From: Yonghaparkia sp. Root332
GTDB taxonomy: Bacteria > Actinomycetota > Actinomycetes > Actinomycetales > Microbacteriaceae
DNA length: 64,000 nt
Direction: 5' to 3'
NCBI RefSeq assembly: GCF_001425665.1
Contig: NZ_LMCX01000002.1
Coordinates: forward strand, 434,001-498,000
The translations under genes were made by a program, and so were the position numbers. This document shows, piece after piece, positions 42,348 through 51,111 of this stretch. Below the pieces are notes generated by a model. It did no database searches. It was not told where the DNA came from and saw nothing but the letters and a program-made list of their open reading frames with translations. Within the stretch, counting starts at the first letter, position 1; every line of letters begins with the position of its first letter.

Positions 42348-42422
42348 AGATTCCGCGGAGATCCGCCTGGTGCGGCCGTGGCGCAGCGTCGACCGAACAA
42401 CCAAAGTGAAGGGCTCCAACGC

Positions 42423-45251
42423 GTGACGAAGCGCAAGCTGATTGAAGTAGCACTGCCGCTCGAAGAGATCAACAAGCAGTCCGCACGCGAGAAGTCCATT
42501 CGCCACGGCCACCCTTCAACCCTGCACCTCTGGTGGGCGCGTCGCCCGCTCGCCACGGCGCGCGCGGTCCTCTTTGCCCAACTCGTGGATGACCCCAGCA
42601 ATCGCGAAGACGAATACCGCGAGGAAGCGGTGCGCAAGGGCGAAGCGGATGCGGACGCCTACGCTGAACGCGCGGTTCAGGCCGAGCGCCAACGACTCTT
42701 TCGGCTGATCGAGCGAATGGTCAACTGGGACAACCTCGGCGACGAGGCGCTGTTCGACGAGGTGCGTGCGGAGATTCTCAAGAGCACGAACGGCAACCCG
42801 CCCGCCATCCTCGACCCGTTTGCCGGCGGCGGCACTATCCCTCTCGAAGCGCAGCGCCTCGGGCTCAAGGCTCATGCGTCTGATTTGAATCCTGTCGCGG
42901 TGCTCATCAACAAAGCGCTGCTCGAAATCCCACCAAAATTCCGCGGCCGACCGCCGGTATTTTCAGGAGCCGCCGAACAAAGAAATGATTGGCCCAACGC
43001 CTCCGGTCTTGCTGAGGATGTCCGCCGTTATGGCTCCTGGGTGCGTGATGAAGCTGAAAAACGGATAGGACATCACTATCCGAAGGCAACATTGGCCGAC
43101 GGTTCGACTGCAAATGTCATCGCCTGGATATGGGCTCGCACGATTACCTGCCCGAATCCGGCCTGCGGAATTGAGATGCCTCTGGTGAGCACTTGGTGGC
43201 TGGGCAAGAAGAAGGGCAAAGAGGCGTACATAGTCCCATCCGTGGTGAGCGGTCGAATCGAGTATGAGATCGGGCATGATACAAAATTCGGTCCAACGAA
43301 AGAAAAGGATGGGACGGTGGGTCGAACTGGTGCCGCTTGCTTGTCTTGTCAAACCGTCGTACCGCTGGAATATGTGCGATCAACAAGTCGAAGTGGTGGC
43401 CTGGGAGCCCAGATGACCGCAGTTGTTGCTGAGGGTTCCCGGACGCGCGTTTACCTCCCGGCTACGGAGCGCCACCGTCATGCCGCGGACGTTTCGAAGC
43501 CTCTTGTACTACCTGCGGGGAGCCTCCCAGACAAGGCATTGTCTTTTCGGGTACAGGCATACGGCATGACCGAGTGGGCTGACCTCTTCACAAATAGGCA
43601 GCTAACCGCTCTGACAAACTTGAGTGACTTGATTATGGAGGCGCGTGGAAAAGTCCTTGCGGAGACGATGGCGGCATCGCATGCTCGAGCCGGGAGCCTG
43701 GAGCATGCGCGTTCGGACTCCGAGTCTTACGCTGATGCGGTCACAACCTACCTCGGGTTCGCTCTCAGCCGGACCCTCAACAAGAGTTCCACGTTGTCCG
43801 GTTGGGACTCCAGCACGAAGGTCGAAGGCGTCCGTGGAGTCTTCGCTCGCCAAGCCTTGCCCATGGTCTGGGACTTCGGGGAGGCGAATCCTTTTGGCAA
43901 CGCAGCAGGCGACTACAAGGAGGATCTAGCCTGGGTCGCGAAGGTCATCGAGAAGTTGCCCGCGAGTGGAATTCACGAGGTCATTCAAGCTGACGCTGCA
44001 AACCGCTCGTACGCGGACGTCGTACTGTCCACCGATCCTCCGTATTATGACAATATCGGCTATTCAGACTTGTCAGACTTCTTTTACGTTTGGCTTAGAA
44101 GGTCATTGCGAACGGTTCATACGGATCTGCTTGGCACAATGCTCGTGCCAAAGGCTGATGAATTGGTCGCAAACCCTTATCGCCATGGCGGAACAGAGGG
44201 GGCGAGAGATTTCTTTGAATCTGGGTTTGAGGAGGTATTCGCACACGCTCGCTCATCTGCATCAGAGATTTACCCGATAACCGTCTACTACGCGTTCAAG
44301 CAGTCGGAGTCCCTTAACGGTGAAGAGTCCTCCCGTGGGTGGGAGACGATTCTTGGATCCATGGTCCGCGCAGGCTGGTGCATAACAGCGACCTGGCCAA
44401 TGCGCTCGGAACTTGGTAACCGAATGATCGCGTCGGGGACCAACGCTCTTGCCTCATCCATCGTTCTTGCCTTGCGCCCGAGGTCAAAAGACGCGCCGAT
44501 TACAGATCGAAGAGGTTTTCTTTCCGAGCTAAAGTCCTCGATGGCTGGGTCGCTTCGTGAGCTGTACCAGGGAACAGTGGCGCCGGTGGATATGGCGCAA
44601 GCAGCAATCGGGCCCGGAATGGCAATCTTCTCGAAGTACATAAAGGTCGTGCAGCCGGATGGCTCAGCGATGACTGTGCATGATGCGCTCGTCCAGATCA
44701 ACTCGGTACTCGATTCGGTCCGTCGTGAGCAAGAGGGTGATTTTGACTCGGACACCCGGTGGTGTGTCACGTGGTTCGAACAGCATGGATTCAGCGCTGG
44801 ATCTTTTGGCGATGCGCATACACTCGCGACTGCGAAAGCGACTACGCTCGACGGCCTCGCGCGAAGCGGGATCTTGAGCACTGGTGGGGGCAAAGTCAAG
44901 CTGTTCGATCTTGCCGAGCTCAGAGCCGGATACGACCCGCGAGCGGACGACCGCGTGTCGCTCTGGGAAGTTGTAATGCACCTTGCCAAGTCCGTCACCG
45001 AGTTTGGGCTCGCGGATGCTGGACGCATTTTCGCGGCAGCAGTTGAGCGCGGATTCGACATGACGGAAGGCAAAGCCCTAGCTGACCTGTTGTTCGTCAT
45101 CTCAGAGAAGCGGGGCAGCACCAAGACGGCGATCGTCTTCAACCAGTTGGCATCCGCTTGGTCGGAGATCATGGCGGCATCTCACGATGCTGTTGCCATC
45201 GCGCCGGCAATTTCTGAAGCGACACTCGACTTCGATTCGCTGGAGGATTGA
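42423..45251 (+). CDS. DUF1156 DNA amino-methyltransferase
   Basis: A 942-residue protein. KRKLIEVALPLEEINKQSAR and SIRHGHPSTLHLWWARRPLA at the N-terminus are the DUF1156 signature. NPPAILDPFAGGGTIPLEAQ (D131) is the AdoMet-binding motif I, and VVLSTDPPYYDNIGYSDLSD (D538) is motif IV, DPPY, which marks N6-adenine or N4-cytosine methylases. Between them two Cys pairs (CPNPACG and CLSC) form a zinc ribbon. Such proteins accompany DUF499 in anti-phage loci and presumably mark self DNA. GTG at 42423 is preferred because it gives the conserved start. The middle (about 42900-44700) is clearly lower in GC than either end. DUF499 follows after 3 bp. Confidence 0.88.
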   Translation: MTKRKLIEVALPLEEINKQSAREKSIRHGHPSTLHLWWARRPLATARAVLFAQLVDDPSNREDEYREEAVRKGEADADAYAERAVQAERQRLFRLIERMVNWDNLGDEALFDEVRAEILKSTNGNPPAILDPFAGGGTIPLEAQRLGLKAHASDLNPVAVLINKALLEIPPKFRGRPPVFSGAAEQRNDWPNASGLAEDVRRYGSWVRDEAEKRIGHHYPKATLADGSTANVIAWIWARTITCPNPACGIEMPLVSTWWLGKKKGKEAYIVPSVVSGRIEYEIGHDTKFGPTKEKDGTVGRTGAACLSCQTVVPLEYVRSTSRSGGLGAQMTAVVAEGSRTRVYLPATERHRHAADVSKPLVLPAGSLPDKALSFRVQAYGMTEWADLFTNRQLTALTNLSDLIMEARGKVLAETMAASHARAGSLEHARSDSESYADAVTTYLGFALSRTLNKSSTLSGWDSSTKVEGVRGVFARQALPMVWDFGEANPFGNAAGDYKEDLAWVAKVIEKLPASGIHEVIQADAANRSYADVVLSTDPPYYDNIGYSDLSDFFYVWLRRSLRTVHTDLLGTMLVPKADELVANPYRHGGTEGARDFFESGFEEVFAHARSSASEIYPITVYYAFKQSESLNGEESSRGWETILGSMVRAGWCITATWPMRSELGNRMIASGTNALASSIVLALRPRSKDAPITDRRGFLSELKSSMAGSLRELYQGTVAPVDMAQAAIGPGMAIFSKYIKVVQPDGSAMTVHDALVQINSVLDSVRREQEGDFDSDTRWCVTWFEQHGFSAGSFGDAHTLATAKATTLDGLARSGILSTGGGKVKLFDLAELRAGYDPRADDRVSLWEVVMHLAKSVTEFGLADAGRIFAAAVERGFDMTEGKALADLLFVISEKRGSTKTAIVFNQLASAWSEIMAASHDAVAIAPAISEATLDFDSLED

Positions 45252-45254
45252 TTC

Positions 45255-48200
45255 ATGGCTGACTTGTCGAATAAAGATCGCGTGCGACGAGCCCTTGACG
45301 ATGTGGTCGCACCGGCACTTCGCGGATTCATCGAGTCGGTGCTCGGTCCTGGTGATGAATGGACTGAGATCGTCTCGGCGCGGTTTCCGGGCAACGTGTA
45401 CGAGCCCTACGATCCGCAGGCACAGTTCTACTTGATCTCGCTTCCGTGGCCAGGCGGGCGGCGCAATCCGTTCTGGGACCAGCTGAGCAAAACGGCGACG
45501 AAAGCGTGGACGGCCGAACTGCTCGACGTTCGCAATAAGGCGAACCACAATAGGCCGTGGCAGCCCAAGGAGGCCGAGCGCGCCCTCGACACCATGGTGC
45601 TGTTACTGCGCGAGATTAATGACCCGCGAGCGGCCGATGTGGTCGAGGCGGAGCGTCGTGAGATCGCGAAGGCGAGCCAGCTTGCGGAGGTAAGGAAAGA
45701 CACGAAGCGCGTTGCGGCTATGCCCACCCTCGACGCGGGAGACGTTCCGGCATGGCGAGACGTGCTCGAACCGCATCCCGATGTCGCGGCTGGAAACTTC
45801 GTCAGCGCAGAGTTCGCCGCCGACTTGTACCAGGTCGCACGCGGGCAGGCAGGCGCTGACTACGCCGACCCGATCGAGTTCTTCAGGCGTACCTACCTGA
45901 CCGATGGTATCCAGACTCTGCTCAAGCATGTTGCTCGACGTATTTCAGGCGACACGAATGCCGAGCCGATCGTTAACCTCCAGACGACCTTCGGCGGAGG
46001 CAAGACCCACGCCATGCTGGCCGCGTGGCACCTATTTGCCGGTCGACCACTGAGCGAGTTCCCGCAGGCCGTCCAAGACCTTCTCGGCGACCTGGTCTCC
46101 GCTGAAACTTTCACGACCCCGGTGCGGCGGGTTGCTCTCGTCGGTAACGAGCTTTCGCCGGGCCAGACGTGGGTGCATAGCGACACCGAGATTCACACAC
46201 TTTGGGGCGAATTGGCCTGGCAACTCGGGGGAGCCGAGGGCTACGCGATCATTGCGGACTCTGACCGCAACGGGACAAATCCGGGACACGCTCTTCGCAC
46301 TCTGCTCGAGACCTACGGACCGGCGGTCATTCTTATTGATGAGTGGGTGGCGTACGCCCGTGGACTGGTGGGCAAGGACGGACTTCCAGGAGGTGACTTC
46401 GGCGAACAACGAAGCTTTGCGCAAGCGCTAAACGCAGCCGTCAAGGCGACCCCGGGCACGGTGTTGTTGGTCTCGTTGCCGGCATCGGAAATTCGGGCCG
46501 ACGATGACACGGTCTCGGCGCACGACATCGAGATCGGCGGCCCACGAGGTCGCGAAGCCCTCGACATGCTCGATCACACCATTACGCGCGACGCTTACCG
46601 TTGGGCGCCGGCGAAGCCGATCGAGTCTTTTGAGATCGTTAAGCGGCGACTCTTCCGGGAGCCGGATGCTGCGGCCCTCACTACGATCGAACAAGTTGCC
46701 CGGCGGTTCACGAAGTTCTACACCGATCACAAGGGTGAACTGCCGGGTGAGTCTCTTGACTTCAGCTATGAAGACCGCATCAGGGCGGCGTATCCGATTC
46801 ACCCGGCGCTCTTCGATCGACTGTATGGCGACTGGTCAACCCTCGAGCGTTTTCAGCGCACGCGTGGAGTGCTGAGACTCATGAGTCACGTCGTTCATTC
46901 GCTGTGGGCGACCGGAGACAAAGCGCCGCTTATCATGCCCGGGTCGATGCCACTTGACTTCGACGCTGTGCGAGACGAGATCGCCGGCTATCTGCCGGAT
47001 GAATGGCAGCCGATCATCGCGAAAGACATCGACGGTGAACTGGCAACGTCGGTCTACATCGACAATGACAAGCCGCTCTTTGGTGCGCGAGCGCTGACAC
47101 GACGGATCGCGCGCGCAATTTTCATGGGGTCGGCGGCAACACTGACCACCGAGCACAAGGGCATCGAGCGCAAACAAGTGTTCCTGAGCGTCGCGCTGCC
47201 GGGTGACACGATCGGCAACTTTGGGTCGGCGCTCAGTCAACTATCCGAGCGTGCGACTCACCTTTACGCAGACTCTGACCGGTATTGGTTCGACCGCACG
47301 CCCTCGCTCAACCGCACAGTCACTGAGCGAGCTGAGTCCTATCAGCAGTCGGACGTGTGGGCAGCAGTTATTGAGCGTCTCCGTCAGGAGCCGAAATCGA
47401 CGCCGGAGATACCTGAAGTCGTCATCGCGCCGGAGGGCTCTCTCGATATCGATGAGAAAGACCGTGTGCGACTGGTCATTGCCCACCCCCGCTACACACA
47501 CGAGCAGAAGGGCAAAGACACCACGGGTCGCTTGTGGGCCCACGAAGTGACCTCGAAGCGAGGCGCCGGTGGCCGCGTCAACGCGAACACGGTCGTGACG
47601 TTGGCCGCAGACAGCGAGCGCCTGAAGGAGCTCGAACAGTCAGTGAGGCACTACCTTGCGTGGACCTACATCTACGACTCTCGGTCGACACTGAACCTGA
47701 CGGAGAGCCAGTCGAATGAGGCGAAGGCCAAGATCGACCAGTTCAATGGCGTCGTGAGGCAGCGCATCCGCGAGACCTGGATCTGGGCATTGCACGCCCA
47801 GCAGGGTGCAGGTGAATCGCAGTGGGCCATCAGCCAGCTGAAGGTTGACGGCGCCACAGATTCGATCGCTCGCCATGCTGCCGAGAAGCTGAGGCGCCAC
47901 GATATCGTGCAGGTGCAGCACTCGGCCACTTCGATCGGAATCGCGCTGAGCAACCACCTTCGCGCGAAGTGGAACACGGGTCGAGTGAGCGTGGGCGAGT
48001 TGTGGGAGTACCACGTGCGGTACCCCTACCTGGCTCGACTTCGAGACAAAGCAGTGCTTACGGACGCCGTTGCCTCGGTAATGACCGATATGGCGTGGGA
48101 CGCTCATGGGTTTGCGCTCGCTGGTGGATATGACGAAGCAAGCGGAGACTTCCGTGACCTCCTCATTCCCATTGAGGATCAGGCGCCAGCGATCAACGAC

Positions 48201-48584
48201 CAGACTCTTCTCGTGTCCCCGGCATTGGCTCGCGCCCAAAGAGAACGTGAACGCGGCGAAACTCCAGAGCCTGATGTCACACCGGGGCCCGCTGGGAGAG
48301 ATGTTCCGAAGCCACCTAAGCCCAATCCTGTTCCGTCCGCGATACGCAACACCACCTATAGCGCGCGAGTGGATCTCAAACCCGCAGATGATCTGGGTGC
48401 GCAGCTGAAGTTGATCGTCGACGAGGTGCTTGTTCACCTACAGCACGCAACCCCGGATAGCTTCGAAGTCCGAATCGAGATTGACGCGTCAAAGCGTGGC
48501 GGTTTTGGTGAAGCCGAGATTCGGACGATCAAGGAGAACGGTTCGACGCTTGGTTTCAAGGGTGACGGGTTCACGGGGACATGA
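45255..48584 (+). CDS. HEPN-DUF499 ATPase
   Basis: A 1109-residue protein. Residues 1-~130 look like a Swt1-type HEPN domain (NKDRVRRALDDVVAPALRGF), with the catalytic R-x4-H motif as RNKANH at R93-H98, the signature of HEPN ribonucleases. The DUF499 P-loop ATPase follows, with Walker A NLQTTFGGGKTHAMLAAWHL (K250) and AVILIDEWVAYARGLVGKDG as Walker B region. The last ~70 residues are a separate small domain after a Pro-rich linker (PGPAGRDVPKPPKPNPVPSA). DUF499 proteins are paired with DUF1156 in defence islands. ATG at 45255 lies 3 bp after the DUF1156 stop; the 3' end overlaps the next gene by 4 bp. Confidence 0.85.
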   Translation: MADLSNKDRVRRALDDVVAPALRGFIESVLGPGDEWTEIVSARFPGNVYEPYDPQAQFYLISLPWPGGRRNPFWDQLSKTATKAWTAELLDVRNKANHNRPWQPKEAERALDTMVLLLREINDPRAADVVEAERREIAKASQLAEVRKDTKRVAAMPTLDAGDVPAWRDVLEPHPDVAAGNFVSAEFAADLYQVARGQAGADYADPIEFFRRTYLTDGIQTLLKHVARRISGDTNAEPIVNLQTTFGGGKTHAMLAAWHLFAGRPLSEFPQAVQDLLGDLVSAETFTTPVRRVALVGNELSPGQTWVHSDTEIHTLWGELAWQLGGAEGYAIIADSDRNGTNPGHALRTLLETYGPAVILIDEWVAYARGLVGKDGLPGGDFGEQRSFAQALNAAVKATPGTVLLVSLPASEIRADDDTVSAHDIEIGGPRGREALDMLDHTITRDAYRWAPAKPIESFEIVKRRLFREPDAAALTTIEQVARRFTKFYTDHKGELPGESLDFSYEDRIRAAYPIHPALFDRLYGDWSTLERFQRTRGVLRLMSHVVHSLWATGDKAPLIMPGSMPLDFDAVRDEIAGYLPDEWQPIIAKDIDGELATSVYIDNDKPLFGARALTRRIARAIFMGSAATLTTEHKGIERKQVFLSVALPGDTIGNFGSALSQLSERATHLYADSDRYWFDRTPSLNRTVTERAESYQQSDVWAAVIERLRQEPKSTPEIPEVVIAPEGSLDIDEKDRVRLVIAHPRYTHEQKGKDTTGRLWAHEVTSKRGAGGRVNANTVVTLAADSERLKELEQSVRHYLAWTYIYDSRSTLNLTESQSNEAKAKIDQFNGVVRQRIRETWIWALHAQQGAGESQWAISQLKVDGATDSIARHAAEKLRRHDIVQVQHSATSIGIALSNHLRAKWNTGRVSVGELWEYHVRYPYLARLRDKAVLTDAVASVMTDMAWDAHGFALAGGYDEASGDFRDLLIPIEDQAPAINDQTLLVSPALARAQRERERGETPEPDVTPGPAGRDVPKPPKPNPVPSAIRNTTYSARVDLKPADDLGAQLKLIVDEVLVHLQHATPDSFEVRIEIDASKRGGFGEAEIRTIKENGSTLGFKGDGFTGT

Positions 48585-50128
48585 TGGGAATGCCGGAGCC
48601 GCGACTTCAGGGCTCAAAGACTGTCGCCCCCGATGAGTCGATCGTCCACGCCGTAGGGAGGAGTCATTCCTTCGAGAGCGCGGTAGCGGACCTCGTCGAC
48701 AACAGCGTCGACGCTGGCGCCCGCAACGTCCTGATCCGGTTCATGCGATCCGACAGCGTCGTCATCGGACTCCGTGTTATCGACAACGGCAGTGGCATGG
48801 ACTCCGCAACCCTTGATTCCGCAATGCAATACGCGAGGACGCGTGAATACGGTGCCGGTGACCTTGGTCACTTTGGCATCGGACTGAAGGCGGCCAGCCT
48901 GAGTCAGGCAGATACCCTGCGTGTGTATTCCTCCGCTGCCGGCGCTGTTCCCGCTGGCCGGCAGATCGACCGCATCAGTCCGACAACGGTGCACACGATC
49001 GACACGGAGGCCGTGGTTGACGCACTGCGCGGGGCGAAAGGGGGGTTCTCGACCGCCACTGGAACCATCGTTGAATGGTCTGCGCCCCGCTCGTTCCTAG
49101 TTGATGCATCGATGTCAGATCGAGAGATCTGGTTCAGCAGTACGAGCCGCAAGTTGATCACGCACCTGGGGATGACATTCCATCGGATGATCGCCAATGG
49201 GTCCGTCACGCTCACGATCGATGAGTGGGATCTAGAGCTGGAAGATGGTGGCTTTCCCATCGAGGTTCTCGCGGTCAACCCATTCGGCTACGAGATCGTG
49301 GGGGGAGCAGGCTTCCCCGAACAGTTCACTTTCACGCTCGACGGGAAATCCCGCATTGTCGACCTCCACGTCTGGCCCGCCGCTCAGGCGACGTTGCCTG
49401 GATACGTTCTTGCGGGGAGGGGCGCTGAACACCAAGGCGTTTTCGTATACCGACGAGATCGACTCCTGTCTACAGGCGACTGGCAGGGGCTTGTTCATCC
49501 CGACGTGAAGTACCGCTTCGCGCGAGTCTCGCTGGACCTTAGTGCGGACCTCGAGCAGCACGTGACGATCAATCCCGAGAAGAGCGGCGTCGAGTTTGAT
49601 TCCGAGCTTCGACAAGCACTGCTGAGCGCTACGGGGCCAAACAGCCTTACATTCCAGGACTTCCTCAGTCTCGCGGCGAGCGAGTATCGGGAGTCAAAGA
49701 CCCACGCACTTCAACCAACGCGTCTTGTCAAGCCAGACCGTGGGTTCTCTGCGGGACTCCAAGCGACCTTTGCCGAGATCGTTGAGTCATTCGGCGAGGC
49801 AGCTCAGTTCATCGACGGCGACGAAGTGGACGTGCGCTGGCGTGCAATGACCAGCGACGACCTCTTGCACTTCGATTTCAACACCCGAACGATCTGGCTG
49901 AACACCCGCTACCGGCATGTGTTGAACGGCGGACTCGGTTCCGAGGACAACGATGACGCACCTCTCCTGAAGTCCCTGTTGCTTCTTGTCTACGGAGCGC
50001 ACTTCACGGGTGCGCGCCCAGGCCCGAAAGAACGAGCCGACCAACGTGTGTGGCTCCGACTGCTCACGGCAGCCGCTCATTCCGAGGAACGTCGCTATCG
50101 AGAGCGAACGAAAGGACACACTGAGTGA
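48581..50128 (+). CDS. MORC/MutL-like GHKL ATPase
   Basis: A 515-residue ATPase of the GHKL (gyrase, Hsp90, histidine kinase, MutL) fold. FESAVADLVDNSVDAGARNV contains the catalytic Glu and N41, VIDNGSGMDSATLDSAMQYA contains D68-N-G-S-G, and GHFGIGLKAASLSQADTLRV is the ATP-lid glycine motif. After the ATPase core, VFVYRRDRLLSTGDWQGLV marks the transducer domain. Prokaryotic proteins of this type were described together with DUF4420 and Z1 proteins as restriction-like systems related to eukaryotic MORC ATPases. ATP-driven clamp closure on DNA is the likely action. Overlaps of 4 bp on both sides show translational coupling. Confidence 0.88.
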   Translation: MMGMPEPRLQGSKTVAPDESIVHAVGRSHSFESAVADLVDNSVDAGARNVLIRFMRSDSVVIGLRVIDNGSGMDSATLDSAMQYARTREYGAGDLGHFGIGLKAASLSQADTLRVYSSAAGAVPAGRQIDRISPTTVHTIDTEAVVDALRGAKGGFSTATGTIVEWSAPRSFLVDASMSDREIWFSSTSRKLITHLGMTFHRMIANGSVTLTIDEWDLELEDGGFPIEVLAVNPFGYEIVGGAGFPEQFTFTLDGKSRIVDLHVWPAAQATLPGYVLAGRGAEHQGVFVYRRDRLLSTGDWQGLVHPDVKYRFARVSLDLSADLEQHVTINPEKSGVEFDSELRQALLSATGPNSLTFQDFLSLAASEYRESKTHALQPTRLVKPDRGFSAGLQATFAEIVESFGEAAQFIDGDEVDVRWRAMTSDDLLHFDFNTRTIWLNTRYRHVLNGGLGSEDNDDAPLLKSLLLLVYGAHFTGARPGPKERADQRVWLRLLTAAAHSEERRYRERTKGHTE

Positions 50129-51111
50129 CCATGAATGAGGCAAGCGCGCGACTGAGCCCGGAAGACATCGAAGAACTCTTCAAGGCCCCGATCCCGCGTG
50201 CGAGGCGACGAATCGCGGCTGAGCCTGAGACCTACCTGATCGTGGTGCCAGGGACGGACCAATTGACCCTCCAGAGTCGGATGATGACGGCGGTCGAGCC
50301 CGACGTCACGGCGATGAGGCACATGGACTACCAAGCAGTGACGGATTCGAGCGGCGTGCAGTGGCACGAGTTGACTATTCGCGCGGGCGAAGACCGCTTC
50401 GCCGCGTACCAGGTTCTTGCTGTCGTCACGGAGTTGCTCCGAAGTGGAGTGAAGTTCCACGACGCAGTTCCGGTCGCTGTCGGAGCTCTTCGCGAGCTAC
50501 TTGCTCGCCGAGCCCGCTTGTCTGAGGAACAACAAGTCGGCCTAATGGGTGAGTTGCTCGTGCTAGAGCATGGTCTCGCGGTGAACCCTAACGAAACTCT
50601 CGCTGCATGGTTGGGGATGGATCAAGAAGAGCACGATTTCGTCTTCGAGGACTTCGACGTCGAGGTGAAGTCAACGCGGAGTGAGGATCGCGTGCACATG
50701 ATCGGCTCGCTCAAGCAGTTGTCGGCGGCGCCAGGCCGGCCGCTCTACTTGCTCTCCATTCAGCTGACGGGCGCGGGCGCTGCACACGAGGGTCGATCTC
50801 TCGCGGACATTATCGGAGCCCTTCGATCTGCCACTCCGGAGAAGTGGCATCAAGGCATCGATGAGAAGCTCAAGCGCGCCGGCTGGCACGACGAAGACGC
50901 AGACCTGTACCCGACCCGCTGGCTGTATCGGACGAAGCCTCGGGCCTACCTCGTTGACTCCAGCTTCCCGGCGTTGACCCCGTCGACCGTGGCAGACAAC
51001 GTCCCAAGCCCGCAGTTGATCGTCAGTGTCCGCTACCAGGTCAACGTCTCTGGTTTGTCGAGCACTGCGGTTGGCCAGCCAGTTCAGGATCTCGTGGAGG
51101 TCGCCGAGTGA
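50125..51111 (+). CDS. DUF4420 PD-(D/E)XK family protein
   Basis: A 328-residue protein. QQVGLMGELLVLEHGLAV holds the first conserved Glu. EEHDFVFEDFDVEVKSTRSE provides the Asp and the E180-x-K182 pair of a PD-(D/E)XK core, giving the E...D...ExK order of DUF4420 (PF14390-type) proteins. MIGSLKQLSAAPGRPLYLLS supplies the Gln-containing helix after the core. This makes it the likely DNA-cutting component of the GHKL/Z1 block. GTG at 50125 (AAAGGA upstream) overlaps the ATPase stop by 4 bp, and its own stop overlaps the Z1 start by 4 bp. An ATG at 50131 is an alternative start. Confidence 0.85.
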   Translation: MTMNEASARLSPEDIEELFKAPIPRARRRIAAEPETYLIVVPGTDQLTLQSRMMTAVEPDVTAMRHMDYQAVTDSSGVQWHELTIRAGEDRFAAYQVLAVVTELLRSGVKFHDAVPVAVGALRELLARRARLSEEQQVGLMGELLVLEHGLAVNPNETLAAWLGMDQEEHDFVFEDFDVEVKSTRSEDRVHMIGSLKQLSAAPGRPLYLLSIQLTGAGAAHEGRSLADIIGALRSATPEKWHQGIDEKLKRAGWHDEDADLYPTRWLYRTKPRAYLVDSSFPALTPSTVADNVPSPQLIVSVRYQVNVSGLSSTAVGQPVQDLVEVAE

